Positions 36,794 to 47,714 of a DNA stretch of 64,000 nucleotides are shown in pieces; positions within the stretch are counted from its first letter, which is position 1; each line of letters starts with the position of its first letter. The notes beneath the pieces are model-generated. The model saw nothing but the letters and a program-made list of their open reading frames with translations. It was not told where the DNA came from and did not search any database. Made by a program: the position numbers and the translations under genes. The DNA lies in NCBI GenBank assembly GCA_002221725.1, contig NJFT01000062.1, positions 62,001 through 126,000 of the forward strand, read 5' to 3'. The stretch comes from Scedosporium boydii. Its lineage: Eukaryota > Ascomycota > Sordariomycetes > Microascales > Microascaceae.

Positions 36794-39700
36794 GATGAGC
36801 ACCAAAGAATAGACTTGAGATCCACGAAGTGTTTCTTGTTGGGGACGGGACCGGACGAGTGAAGAGAGACTTGGAACTGGGTGGCTCTATAATTCCACAA
36901 CTCAGACCAAGACGATCGATGAGAAGCTGCCGTTTTATACCAACTTCTGTGAATGTCTCCCTCCGATGGAGATGAACAACAGACGGCGGTTCATCATGGA
37001 GACACGTCGACATCATCCACGCTCAGGCCCAGAGTTGAAAGATGATGACACTGTCTCGGATTACCGAAGACAGACTGGTCTGTCTCATGACGGAGGATGT
37101 GATGGTCTACAGACGCTCCAGAGGCACCGGAATCCTACTTCACCCTCACTTCCATGTAACATAAAAACAAACTATTGACTCCTCCACCTCCTTTGATGAA
37201 GGAGAGTTGCTCGACTAGGAAACACGTCCGAGGCTATTGATATGCAAGGCCGTCAAGTGTCCATTGACGCCACGCAGGAAATCCAATTTTCCATTTATAG
37301 CATCCCCATGACTAGCTTCGAAGTGGTCTGTTCGGCTGTGAGTAATGCCGGCTTCTGATGAGTATCACCGGGGAGAGGCTGCCATCCGGTCGCGTAGGAG
37401 GACGCTTGAGCTGGGGATTGTGATGTGATATCCTCGATGGGGTGGGCGTGGGATGTTGATATTGGAGGTGGCCGTGGCATCCCACTCTGCATCAAGGCAA
37501 TGGAGGAAAGGCCAGGTCGCGCTTTGCGGAGGAGGCGCTAAGGTACCGTTGCATAATATCGACCACGAAGACGGGAAAGTTGTAATGAAGATGAATGTTC
37601 CAGCAGGATATGAAAAAGCCTCAGGACATTACCCAGGTTGCATTTGCTAATTTCATTTTCTCCTGTTGAAGTAATGGGAGAGTACTCGGGGCTCTGGCTA
37701 GGCCGCCTCTCTATGGAACTTCACGTCTCTCCTCACAGACAGGCTGGGAGCACAATTTATCGAGCCCGCTGTCTAGAGCCAATGGTAGATGGTCTGCTTG
37801 TTGCCTGCTCATTGACGGATGCGAGGCGGTGGCCATGACCTCTTCGTTCTCCCTACTCAATATCTGTGACTTTGACCTCCATGGAGACTGCTCTAGCGTA
37901 GTATCACTCCTTCGCAAAGGTTAGGGATTCCCTAGGCCGAAAACATGAAGCCAGATTGCCATTTCTGTTTTGGAAAGAAGAAGGCTTTGGACGACAGGAG
38001 TACGGACTACGAGCTGTACAACTAGTTGAGAAAAAACGGCAGTTGTATGTGATATTCTTAGACCTTCGAATACGAGTTTGCTTTTGCTCTTCGCTTCCCA
38101 TACCGCAAATACACTAGTCGTCGGCATAAGAAACAAATACAACCTTGCGCTGCCCACGTGCTACGACAATATTGAGGGAAGGATTTGACGACACTGCTAC
38201 TTCGGAGGCGGGACGGGACGGGGAAACAATAAGCCAGACGCGGGAGCAGCTTCTCTTTTCGTCTTATACGAGGGAGGCACTCAGTAGCATTTTTAGACGC
38301 CCGGCTTGATAGGATCTCGTGTAAACTTGCCTCGCCAAGACCCCGGCGCCATGACTGGTGCGAGCTAAAATAGGCACACATATGCCGGCGTAGCATCCCG
38401 AATCCCACCTCCCTTTACAAATGTTGGTTTAATACTACCTGACAGGGATTTTAACTCTAAGTTATCGGCAAATTTCACCTTTTTTCCTCATACCCCCACC
38501 ATTTCAGCGGCAAGACTAGTGAAAGGAAGGATTAGAAGACCCGCGTCGGGAGTCGACCTTTTGGACGCGAGGTAGCAATTGGCAGGTCTTGGCAACACTT
38601 GCAAATGGGACGGCAATAAGAACTACCGCGAACTTGCCTCGCGCCGGGGTAATTTACACTCCGAGCACTTCTCTTACAGGCATCCCGTGAAGTGGACAGC
38701 TAGGAAAGAGCAATTGGGTTCGCTTGACAATCATCGTGTAAGCGACACCATCATGAAAGCTAAAAGGGGCCCATGACTTTGGAAACCGAAAAGCAGTTAC
38801 GAAATTACGATGAGTCGCATGCAGAATGCACGATGCTGGACGTCCAAAAAGCGCGGGTTGGTAAGGAGGCGGGTATTTCTATGCCCACACTCATTACCGC
38901 AAGACGAGAGAGTCCTTGCATCCGTGTAGACTGTAGTCCTCGGGTAAGATATCCGGTGTTTGGAATTCTCCAATACGATGAAAATTAGCTCCCAGTATCG
39001 TGAAAAGCAGGGCGAAGAAGAATAAACGTTAAACAGAAAAGCATTCTGCCGGGGCTATGCTCACGCCCCCGCTTATCTGATCAAGCCTTTCCACTTCACG
39101 TTTCCGTCCCATTCTACTCAATCCTACGGTTACCCCTGCCAATCCTGCGAGGATCCAGTAAGCTCCATGCAGGGGCAGATTATTAGGGGGACCACTCGAG
39201 GTTCTTCATAGATCGAGAGGCCCGACCCGAGCGGGGAACCGGGGATGAAGGAAGGGCGCTCACGGGTCATGAGGGTTACAGTGCAGGTAATAGTCAATAG
39301 ATTGACTAAATCCCGGAAGGCAATGAGAGCCTTCGTGAGTCTTGTGATAAGTAGGGGTCCAAATACGACGTAAAACCCACCTTCGTTGCCCGTGCCCCTG
39401 GCTTCAGTTCCGTGGGGTTGGCTCTCCAAGGTTTCCCACCACAAAGGCTGCGGCCATCTCATTCACCTACGGTGGCATGGGAAGATGATACCTTGCAGGT
39501 CAACGCAACCTAATGCCTGCCGGCAGAGAGAATCATCGAGGCTTTGATTGGATGGTTGCCGACGCTGCAAGCCCTCCTTTTGCCTGCGTCTGCCTTTTTT
39601 TTTTTGTTTCTTTCTCTCTCTTTTTTTCCCCTTTTGGGGTTGTGTTCATCTCCCCTTTTGGGGTTGTGTTCATCTCTATTACCAAGCCTTGACACATACA

Positions 39701-40193
39701 CCTTCGAGAGACCTCGTGCCGTTTACACCAGGGGGCAGGCAATTACCTCCTCCTCTTCCTAGAGCCATCGACCAAGATGAAGAATTTCCATAACCTAATA
39801 CGCCCGGTTAAGGGAGCATTTTGTTAGTCTTGAGCAATCACGGGGTTTGATGTATCGGGCAAGATGTCCGCGTCCACCCAGCGTTCTCGGGCGTCGTGAA
39901 CATTCTCAACTACGATAACTGGACAGAGACTGCGGCCAAGACTACGAGTAATTGTGTCTACATCTTGGCAGTCCTAGCATCCTTGGCTCTTATGCCTTCA
40001 CAGTTCAAGGTCTTGGAATACGAAGGGCAGCCTTGGCTCTTGGCATCACCAAATAACTCTGTGTACAAATAGGGCCTGTTTCTCTCGTAAAGTTAGAGTA
40101 TTTTCGATGAAGATCTCCTCATCTTCAGACTCTTGCGAGTAGATATCAGCATCTCGCTTTAAGTCTGTTCCCCGTTCGTGACCTTTGTTCAAA
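36794..40193. other. 3.4-kb intergenic region between divergent secreted-protein genes
   Basis: It separates the multicopper oxidase (-) from a secreted unknown (+). Reading both strands I find only short open frames and no domain. A perfect 24-bp tandem duplication lies at 39627-39674. Confidence 0.5.
39627..39674 (+). repeat. Perfect 24-bp tandem duplication
   Basis: Two identical head-to-tail units at 39627-39650 and 39651-39674, each starting TCCCCTTTTGGGG. A pyrimidine-rich tract precedes them from about 39597. Confidence 0.97.
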
Positions 40194-41969
40194 ATGAGAC
40201 TCTTCACTAAATCTTCGTTCCTCGTCTCGTTGAGCCTACAGCTCATCAGCTTGTCCTTCCTGGTCCTCGGTCAAGATGCACCGCTCTGGGTCCAGGGTGG
40301 GTTCGAGGACGCCACCGTTTCTGGCCCTCAGTACAACGCTGGCGGTGTCATCACCGTGAACGGCTTCGAGATGAACGTTCCGGAGAACCTCTTGGTTCAG
40401 TTCCCTGCCGCGTGGGTCCCGTGGAAGGACTTTGTCGCCAACAAGGCTGACTTTGTCGGGTTCGAGACTTTGGTTTGGCTCTCCTCCCTCCAATGTAGAG
40501 CCTAAGGCAGGAGCTAACAATCCTCTACAGGTTATTGGAAACAGCATCAATGGCGTCCCGCGAGTCGGTCAGGTGCAAATCTACGAGTTCTTCGAAGGCA
40601 TGGCTAGCGGATTTATCGAGTCCATTGACCACGCCGACGGAAGCATGAAGATTGAGAATGGGCCAACTGTCCGAATCAATGATCCCAACGGTGTTTTCTC
40701 CGTCGGGTACACGGGTGCTCCCCTTATGACTGCAGACGACGTCAGCCCCAGTATCACATCGTTCTCTGGTTTTCCCATGTGCATTCCTCGAAACACTACC
40801 GATCCACTCTGTCCGATGTCCAACCGTCCCTTCAATGGGCCTGGCACTTTGTAAGATCCGTCTATCCTTGCATCCTTCAGCTTGCAAAATGCCAAATATT
40901 TTCCTCTTGGTTTCTAACTCTTGAACAGCACTGCCCCTGATCCCCTCGTCATGGCCCCCTTCTTGCCAGGTGACTTCATAACCATCACTGGTTTCCGGAA
41001 GGGAAGCGAGATTATCGCATCCAGCATCGTCGCACAGAATACCATGATCAACACGCTTGGTGACCTCGTCTATGTTCGCATGGAGGTTGGTCTCCTGGGC
41101 ATCGATAACCCGAGCCCCAATGCCGAGATTGCCGAATCCAGGGTATGTTTGCACTGTGATGCCAGGCAAAATACTTTCGTCTCTTTCTAATGCCTCATCA
41201 GTTCATTGGCTTCGTCTCCAACCCTCGAGCTACTGTTGCCCTGTACGCAATGGACGTCGATCCTTGCACTGGCCAAACTACAGATCGCCTCATCGCGGCT
41301 CTCGGGCTCCGAGGTGGACGCAACGCCCAGAACAAGTTCGAGTACCGCAACGAGATTCTCAGCCGATATACTCGCGAGTATAAGGTCATCGCCGAGATTA
41401 ATGGTGTCCCTAAGACTCGTGTCACAAAGAATGGTCTTACTATGGGCGAGTACGTCCAGCCTGTTAACGTCTGGGTCCATGGCGAGCAGGATGTTCCCGG
41501 AGTTCCTCCAGTCCCCTTCGATTTCTCCCAAATGGAGTTCCTCACACAGGGCGTGGGTCGAGATTCCGAGGGTAACCTTTGGGGGCCAATCAATCCCTTC
41601 CCGCAGACCGGCGTCTTCATCGAGCCCCCGGTTTGCCCTGCTGCCACGGCCGCCACTTCGGCTGCTGCTGCGGGTGAATCAAGCACGACACGAGTCGTCG
41701 CAGGGGACACCAGCGTACCCGCGGCTGACGTGCCCGCCGCTGAGGGCTCTGCCACAGTTGTCGATGATAACCCCACTCCTGGAGAAGATTCTACAGCTAC
41801 TATCGAGAAGCGTGGAAGTTTTAGCCGCTGGTACAGCCGTACACGAGACGAGGCCGTTTCTGATGCGGAGAATACTGACACCACTGACTCTCCAATTCTC
41901 AAGGAAGCCCCGCAGCCGGCTCGGGCAGACCTCAGCAAGCCTCGCCGTGGACGGACTCAGCGTCATTGA
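40194..41969 (+). CDS. Large secreted protein of unknown function
   Basis: I do not recognise a named domain. The ATG at 40194 and four exons (40194-40472, 40531-40850, 40929-41142, 41202-41969) give 526 residues. A signal peptide with a long hydrophobic core ends near Val-Leu-Gly-Gln at about residue 27. The body, residues 30 to about 410, is beta-rich. It reads like a conserved extracellular domain with the phrases GFIESIDHADGSMKI and FSGFPMCIPRNTTDPLCP, two or three Cys pairs and one clear Asn-x-Thr site. From about residue 415 the chain becomes a Ser/Thr/Ala/Pro-rich stalk and then a basic tail with SKPRRGRTQRH. The first intron uses a weak donor, GTTTGG, with a good branch site and acceptor. 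No GPI signal is seen. Confidence 0.78.
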
Positions 41970-42210
41970 TCATCCGGGGAGTGGAATAGGGCCTAGAATT
42001 TCAGGTTCACGAGGAGAGACTGTTACGGTGGCAATTGAAGGTGTCTGCGCGTAATTAAGGTGTGCGCCGTACCACGTTACATATTGAGCTCAAGCGGAAG
42101 AGGCTCTCCTGTACCTAGACAGCCTAGAGTCGAGTGAGGTATTTACATTCCATTTCCGTAAAAGCCACTGCAGATTCAACCTCACTGTATGCCATCTTGT
42201 ACCCATCGAC
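41970..42210. other. Transition into the repeat island
   Basis: This is the 3' flank of the secreted-protein gene. No gene is seen. The first dispersed repeat begins just downstream. Confidence 0.4.
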
Positions 42211-42543
42211 CTTTCAACTCAGGACATCTCCTTAGAGCGTGGATGTGATCTGATCTGCCAGTATTGATAGAGGAGGAAGGTGCAGACGAGAGACAATAGA
42301 ATACCTTCCCAGACCCTTTTTGTGTCTTCCTCAACGTGACTGGGGCACAAGCATAAACTCCTTTGTTAGATTTAGCCCACTGCGCCAAAAATGAGCGACA
42401 TGCCACTCTATAGTGGATGTCCGAAATTGGAGCTAAATCTGTTATTTCTTTATTCCAACATCCTTCCCCAGACGAGCGCCACACATTAGGCGCTCTAATC
42501 ATGTGACTGCCTCTACAAATCTGGAGCGAAACTGCGCGTCGCG
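42211..42543 (-). repeat. Dispersed repeat copy R1
   Basis: Read on the minus strand, the start (42543-42499) matches 53232-53276 (+) with only a few differences. Its end (roughly 42245-42345) matches 47505-47610 (+) over about 100 bp, including a shared stretch with GTCTCTCGTCTGCACC. The middle contains the conserved word CACATGATT plus a CTAATGTGTGGC-type core, also seen at 43.65 and 47.43 kb. It has no coding capacity. It marks the left edge of the helicase-relic island. Confidence 0.75.
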
Positions 42544-42779
42544 TTCTACCCGACATATGCAGTGCACCACGTCTCAACAGTATCCCTCACTAACATCAGC
42601 CATAATCTCGATGTCCAAAACACCTTCTGCCTCAACTGAGAGTTCCTGATAGGGGCGTACGCATTTGGGCATGTGCGCGATGGTCAACGGATCATGGAGG
42701 CGGGGAAATGAGATCGGTGAAGTATCGATAGGTGACGCACGATGGTGAAGTAGCACAGTAGAAGGATCAAATGAAGAGA

Positions 42780-42850
42780 GCAAATTTTGATTAAATTGAT
42801 TACAATATAGAGGTATATATAATATAGGATCTTGATGATGTCGATGTTAA
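42780..42850. other. AT-rich patch at the 3' end of helicase copy B
   Basis: A short run of TATATAATATA-type sequence separates repeat R1 from the helicase relic. It is probably 3' flanking sequence of the old gene. No coding content. Confidence 0.4.
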
Positions 42851-43589
42851 TGTTGATCGATCTAAATTTGTGTGTGTCCAGCCCCTATTTCCAGTTTCTT
42901 AATCCCCATCCCAAAGCCCTGTCTGGCCATCCGGGCCCTTTAGTGGTCGCACCACACGCTCCATCGGCCTTCCTTCAACACCGAAGTCACCCGCGATGAT
43001 GAGCCTGGATTTCTGTCGAGTAATGTAACATTCAGGCGCCTCTCCTTGGCGGTGAAGCCCGGGCCGCTTGCCTCGTTAGTGCCCATAAACAGCACTGCGA
43101 TGTCCCCCTCGCGATCTTGGAAGGAGTCCACCGTCGAAGCCGGAGCCATACCGGCAAGGCCGCCATAGGCAGGCGTATCGAGGAGTTTGTTTATCAGCTC
43201 CACATTCCCTGCGTACGGGCAACGACGGTGACCCTTTCCGGCCCGAAGGCCTCATCGTCGAATTCATCGTCGCTTCGGGCCTTTTGTCTTGACATCCTTG
43301 ACGAAGGCGAGGATGAAGTCAAGTCCTGCCTCGACCAGCGCGGTCGAGACCCCCGACGTGGAGTTGTCCGAGACGGTCACCACGGAGTTGGGGCAATGAA
43401 GGAAGGCGGGGAGAAGTCTGCCGGCGGGAGGGGACTTAACACGAGGGTCCGTCGCCCGGACGAAGGCCTCCAATGCGCGGCGGGGCGCAGACTTTGGCAG
43501 GTGCACATCGCAGTTGGAACTGTACTCGAACTTGACGTCCTTGTACACAAGCTTCCCGACGTAGTCAAAGAGTCACCGTGCCATCCGGA

Positions 43590-44195
43590 ATGAGCGCAGT
43601 CCGAACATCTTATCTCAACTCCTTCTCTAGATGAGTGCAGCATCTTGTGCCCTCTAATCATGTCATCTGCTCTAGCAATGATACTGGTGGTCGCGCGTTC
43701 GAAGTTGAATGAGCATGTCGTCATGCTCTGTAAGGCTAGCGTCACGGCGGACAATGTGGTCAGAGGTTTCGTGCACCTCTTGGAGACTCTTATCTCTGAC
43801 TCAGCGGCCGAAATAATGGCCCTACACACCCCTGAGGGTCTGGTCTGCCCGAAGTTGGAGAAGCAACTTATTCTCCTCTTCCGTCCACTTCCGTGACTTC
43901 CGTCTCCGGGCTTTCGTCTCTTCTCCTTGTTGCGTTACTCCCTTTGCGCTGATGTCATCCTGTGATATCGGTCGGAGGCTCTCTTCTTATTCCCCAACTT
44001 TTCGAACTCTACAGAGAACGCACCTCTGGTCGCGCGAAGCTCACTCAGCAGGCTCTCCGAGGTATTAGCCCCCAAACATTCCACTGGGACAGTCCACGCA
44101 GATTGCCGGCCGTGGGGCCTTTCCAGGAACAAAGCAAATCGTGGAATAGTGCTCCAGCCAGGTAGGTGAGGAACCTGTTGTACGTGTGGACCTCC
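43590..44195 (-). mobile_element. About 600-bp insertion with Myb/SANT-like relic inside copy B
   Basis: This segment replaces helicase motifs II-III of copy B. On the minus strand an open frame (44132-43935) ends in KKRASDRYHRMTSAQRE and a stop. A second stretch (about 43905-43830) then reads SRKWTEEENKLLLQLRAD with two in-frame stops after it, the start of a Myb/SANT DNA-binding repeat. The left end (about 43690-43620) carries the same ATGACATGATTAGAG word as the dispersed repeats R1 and R4. I infer a decayed mobile or repetitive element. No target-site duplication could be fixed by eye. Confidence 0.55.
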
Positions 44196-45119
44196 TCATC
44201 CCCCTCCTCCTAAGAAGTCCCGGAACATGGCGTCAGTGACCGGCTTTCCGGTCATGTATTCGGCCCAGCTGATGGTGCCGGAGGCGACGTCTCGAAGTGA
44301 CTTGTACCGTCCGTCTTGCAGCATCTGCTGGAGATCGTGGAGGACCTTCGAGTCATCGACGTGGACGGTTCGAAGCGCCCTGGTGGCGCGGCTGTCTAGA
44401 CAAACGAGGAGCCAGAAGGCCAGCGGAAGTTTCCACTTGCCGACCATGCCCCACTCCTGCCTGCACTTCGTCCGGGTTCTCTAGGAGACGATGGAATGCA
44501 TCTACCTCCTGGTTCACTGCGTAGCCGCGGATAATCAGCCTCCTCGTGTATCGGTTCTTTTTGCGGGTGAGAGGAATGCTGCAGTTATACTGATCGCACG
44601 TCTCCCGATCAATGCGGTCCATCCTCTCCGCCAGGTTGTCGACGGCGATGTTGGACGGTCCAGAGCAAAGGGCCGTGCCAAAGGTGAAGATGAACACGAG
44701 GGCGGCGACTGACAAAAGTGTTGTCTTTTCAGACCTAGGCAGCTTTTTTTTCTTTTTTTGGGTTAGATTTGTTCAATTGATATTGTCAACAGCAGAACGA
44801 ACTCACAGCATTCAGGCCGCCGATGCCTACGGGTCTCCTCCTCATGTAGGACCGGAACGCCGAGCATTCTCCCGGGGCAACTTGGTCGAAGAGAGCATTG
44901 ACGAATGACAGGTTCTTCGCCTCATCGACCGTGTTAAGCACCGGGAGTCCGCTGACGGGACTGGATCCTTCCAAAATAAGACCAGGCGCGATGGTCTCAA
45001 CGCACTTCGCCACACCTTTCCCGCGCTTCTCCGAAAACTGGTTCCCGCGGCTTCTTATCCCGGAGAATGTTGTGGAAGTAACCGGGGATGAGGGTTGGCC
45101 TGTCTCGGTCCATCACCCT

Positions 45120-45310
45120 CTTCTTGATACCACCCAAATTTCGGCCAGGGATTGCGGTCGATGTAGCCGAGCCGACGTAAAGGTGATGGTGGTGCTTCCC
45201 CAGCTCCATGGCCAGGAGCATATACGCGTATACACCGAACGCATCCGTCTCATACGCGTTCGGGAGCTTTGTAAAGTCCTTGGCTCTTGGTGGGACACCC
45301 TGGAGGATGA
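45120..45310 (-). other. GIY-YIG-like nuclease domain within copy B
   Basis: Within an open frame (45536-44997) the segment DAFGVYAYMLLAMELGK, then LYVGSAT and later GGIKKRV, fits the core of a GIY-YIG endonuclease: Gly-x-Tyr, then Tyr-x-Gly, then an Arg on the following helix. These domains cut DNA and occur in repair enzymes, homing nucleases and some retroelements. The catalytic Glu cannot be placed with certainty. The region is part of a disrupted gene. Confidence 0.6.
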
Positions 45311-45974
45311 ATTCTCTTACCTCCTCTGAAGTGTGGGAGTCGATTGCGTTTGCCCACTCTTCGTCGGTGCCACTCTGCAACGCGACCCGGGACACTCCCG
45401 ACATGGTGGTGTGCTTAGTGTCCCCCCAGATTTTCACGATTGTCTTCTCGATGAGCGCCACAAACTCGGAATTAGGCTTGTAACCAGCTGGGACTCTCGG
45501 GCGGTATCCACCAGCCTCGGCCATCTGCATGCCCAATTTTTCCGCCGAGATTCCTAGCCAATCCTGAAGTTTGGCTTCCTCGACCTTGTGGCGGGCCCGT
45601 TGGGTGGCACCCTCGCCGACATCCGGCTCGCAACGTTCCTCGACATCGGTCCCTTGGGCCCCACCAACGACCGATTCCTCGTCCTCGCCAACGTCGGACT
45701 GATCATAACTCCAATCGCTGTCCTCCGCCGCTCATCCGCGGTGTCGGAATCGTCGCTCTCGATAGTATCGATAAGGAGGTCTTTGCCATCGTCGTTGCGG
45801 GCCTCCTCTTCTAAGACCGCAGGGCTCCGTGGAAGGCGTAGCCCAAGTGCAGATTCGAAGCTGACGTTAGAAGCTTCGCTGTCTGGGGTCTTGGAGCGGG
45901 CCCGGGGGGCGGTGCGGCCAACCTCGACATCGTCGGGCTCGGTAGTAACAACAATTGTATCTTCCACACGAGGT

Positions 45975-46440
45975 GCCCGAATCCCCGAGTAGTGGCTTGT
46001 GGGCGCGCGAGCCCGAGGCGTTCAGCATTGTCATTGTAGATCCACACGACCCTCTCGACGCCATTCCGAGGAGGCGTAGGGACGATGTAATCGTCAGTGC
46101 CGTCAGCGGAGACACCCAGGCGGAGGTTGAGGCTACGGGCCTCGCCCCAAATACCAAGTACAAGCGCCAGTTGGTCGGCTGTGTACTCGTTGGTATTGTC
46201 CATGCCAAACTCCAACATAGCCGCCGCCACCTCGTCGGATTGGAATAGCTCGTGGAGCTCCTCAACGGTGGGAATGTTGGGAAGATCGAAGTGCTGGGCG
46301 TGTACGCTAAGCGTGATGGTGTAAAGACAGCACAGCAGGTCCGCCGAGGGCGCCGGGATCAGATCGTGTTCGTGTGGGAACGACTCGAGCAGCGTGGACT
46401 GTAGAGCAGAATATTCCGCGGTCAGCCGGGAAGAGGATGA
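45975..46440 (-). other. OTU-protease-like domain within copy B
   Basis: The open frame 46488-45811 holds ADLLCCLYTI, the position of the OTU Asp-Gly-x-Cys-Leu box with Cys kept and Gly lost. It goes on with LFQSDEVAAAMLEFG, YTADQLALVLGIWG and VVWIYNDNAERLG, typical of fungal OTU domains. The catalytic-His motif HYSGI follows in the +1 frame near 45985, so one indel has separated the halves. OTU domains cleave ubiquitin chains. This assignment is by eye from the family pattern. Confidence 0.6.
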
Positions 46441-46855
46441 TGTTGGGGAGAAGGGGGAAGAGAACTGGAAGCGGGAGATTTGGTCCAATTTATAGTTGTT
46501 GGTGAGCGGGATAGATTACACACCAGATCGCCGCCAGGAATCGGCGGGTGTCCTTGTGTGCCTCGAGCTGCAAGCCATATCGGCCCAGGTCATACGAGTG
46601 GCCCTTGCCGTAAGGGTACTCACAAGGCTTGATGAGGAACCCCTCGGTGAACTTCTTCGCCAACTCGAGGTTTTCGTCGTAGACGATGGTGAAGCTGTCT
46701 CCACTGAAGAAGTCGCGGAGCGTGATCCCCGAGAATAGCTCTCGCAGAATATTTACCGCTCGTCCGGGGGAGAGGATGATATTGGGGAGAAGAGAGAAGA
46801 GAACTGGAATGCGGGAGATTTGGTCCAATTTATAGTTGTTGGTGAGAGGGATGAT
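46404..46855 (-). repeat. Direct repeat pair of about 105 bp flanking the N-module of copy B
   Basis: 46404-46508 and about 46735-46855 share a long, nearly identical segment on the minus strand, including CTATAAATTGGACC and the pyrimidine-rich stretch that follows. Each copy places a TATA-like box upstream of a coding piece: the N-module for the right copy, the OTU-like domain for the left. The duplication suggests unequal recombination, or that promoter-bearing sequence was copied during assembly of the chimera. Confidence 0.75.
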
Positions 46856-47280
46856 TCAGCATGAAAACAGATTTCTGAACTGTGATTCACGGAGGTACCA
46901 TGGAAATGGAAGGAGATTTGGGGTTTCTCTTATATTAATGCAATCTACCGAGATGATTCTTGAAGTTGAGGAAGAAGGGGTGCATGTTGATGTTGGGAGA
47001 GACAAGTTCTAGAATCATCAGATTTAATTTCGCGATGGGTGGTCGCCTTCCTTTTACGCGGGCTGTACCTCTCGAGCTGGCAGGCGGTACCTTCTTTCTG
47101 ATTGGAAGGCACAATATGCAGCACTCATCAGGAGAAGGAGCGGAAAATGTCTCGGAAGGCGCTGAAGGAGTGTCGGTCTCTTCAGGAAGGCGTAAAAAGA
47201 GTATTAATTTATCGACGAATGTGTGGAAAGAGGGTTGGTGTTGTGGTATCTCTCATCTGGGGAAGGGCCGGATGAAGTGT
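46856..47280. other. Repeat-derived spacer, no gene
   Basis: No coding gene. Around 47085-47150 lies a divergent version of the dispersed repeat core (word AATATGCAGCACTCATC), weaker than the R1 and R4 copies. Confidence 0.4.
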
Positions 47281-47620
47281 TTGGCTTGTGCTCGTGTCTA
47301 GTCGCGTCCCGGAAGGTACGAAAAGAAAACAGCCTAGGAAGTCTAGGAAGCTGAGGAAGGTGATGCGGTGTCTCTCATCCGCAACTTCCTCTACCAACAC
47401 GAGCACATGGGATCACAATCATCACATGATTCGAACGCATAATGTGTGGCACTCGGCTGTGGAAGGAGTAGATACAGTGTTCAGCTTGCGATTATAACTC
47501 GGTCACGTTTAGGAAGGCACAGAAAGGGTCCGGGAAGGTATTTTATTATCTCTCGTCTGCACCTTCCTCCTCTACCAACACAGGCGGTCCACTCGGCCAA
47601 CGCCCTTCAATTCCGAGGTG
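47281..47620 (+). repeat. Dispersed repeat copy R4
   Basis: The core at 47420-47480 (CACATGATTCGAACGC and on) matches the core of R1 on the minus strand. The 3' part, 47505-47610, matches R1 over about 100 bp at high identity. It ends next to the inverted helicase fragment that starts at 47715. The repeat lies on the opposite strand to R1, so the two bound the copy B relic as a widely spaced inverted pair. Confidence 0.7.
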
Positions 47621-47676
47621 TTGAGTGGGCGCTCTCGGTCAACGCCCTTCGATTCCGACGTCGTTAGTGGGTACTC
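47593..47676 (+). repeat. Two 42-bp imperfect tandem units
   Basis: Units 47593-47634 and 47635-47676 both read TCGG(C/T)CAACGCCCTTC and continue with the same spacing, differing at a handful of positions, mostly transitions. They lie between repeat R4 and the start of the inverted helicase fragment. Confidence 0.85.
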
Positions 47677-47714
47677 TCGGGTTGGTCTGGCATCAATCTG
47701 GGTTCCATCTCATC

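Larger units (their letters stand above)
42940..46760 (-). pseudogene. Chimeric relic: N-module, OTU-like, GIY-YIG-like, SF1 helicase (copy B)
   Basis: Broken paralogue of the helicase gene at 48.6-52.2 kb. Read from 46.76 kb leftwards it has five parts. First, an N-terminal piece (46745-46520, FSGITLRDFFSGDSF) matches copy A. Second, an OTU-protease-like domain (about 46440-45975) has DLLCCLYTI around the nucleophile position, IWGEARSLNLRLGVSADG, and HYSGI one frame away. Third comes a Glu/Asp-rich linker. Fourth, a GIY-YIG nuclease-like domain (about 45310-45120) has FGVYAYM, LYVGSAT and GGIKKRV. Fifth, UPF1-like helicase parts (about 45050-44200 and 43590-42940) show Walker A as LPRSEKTTL, so the P-loop is lost. 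Frameshifts lie near 45.98, 45.74 and 45.05 kb and a TGA near 43.58 kb. Motifs II and III are replaced by an insertion. Confidence 0.8.

Noticed and set aside
37295..38408. Several 60-115-codon frames in the 3.4-kb spacer
   Set aside because: No consistent coding phase, start context, splice sites or motif.
39627..39674. Tandem repeats here and at 47593-47676 as a possible CRISPR array
   Set aside because: Only two head-to-tail units without spacers, in a fungal genome; these are simple duplications.
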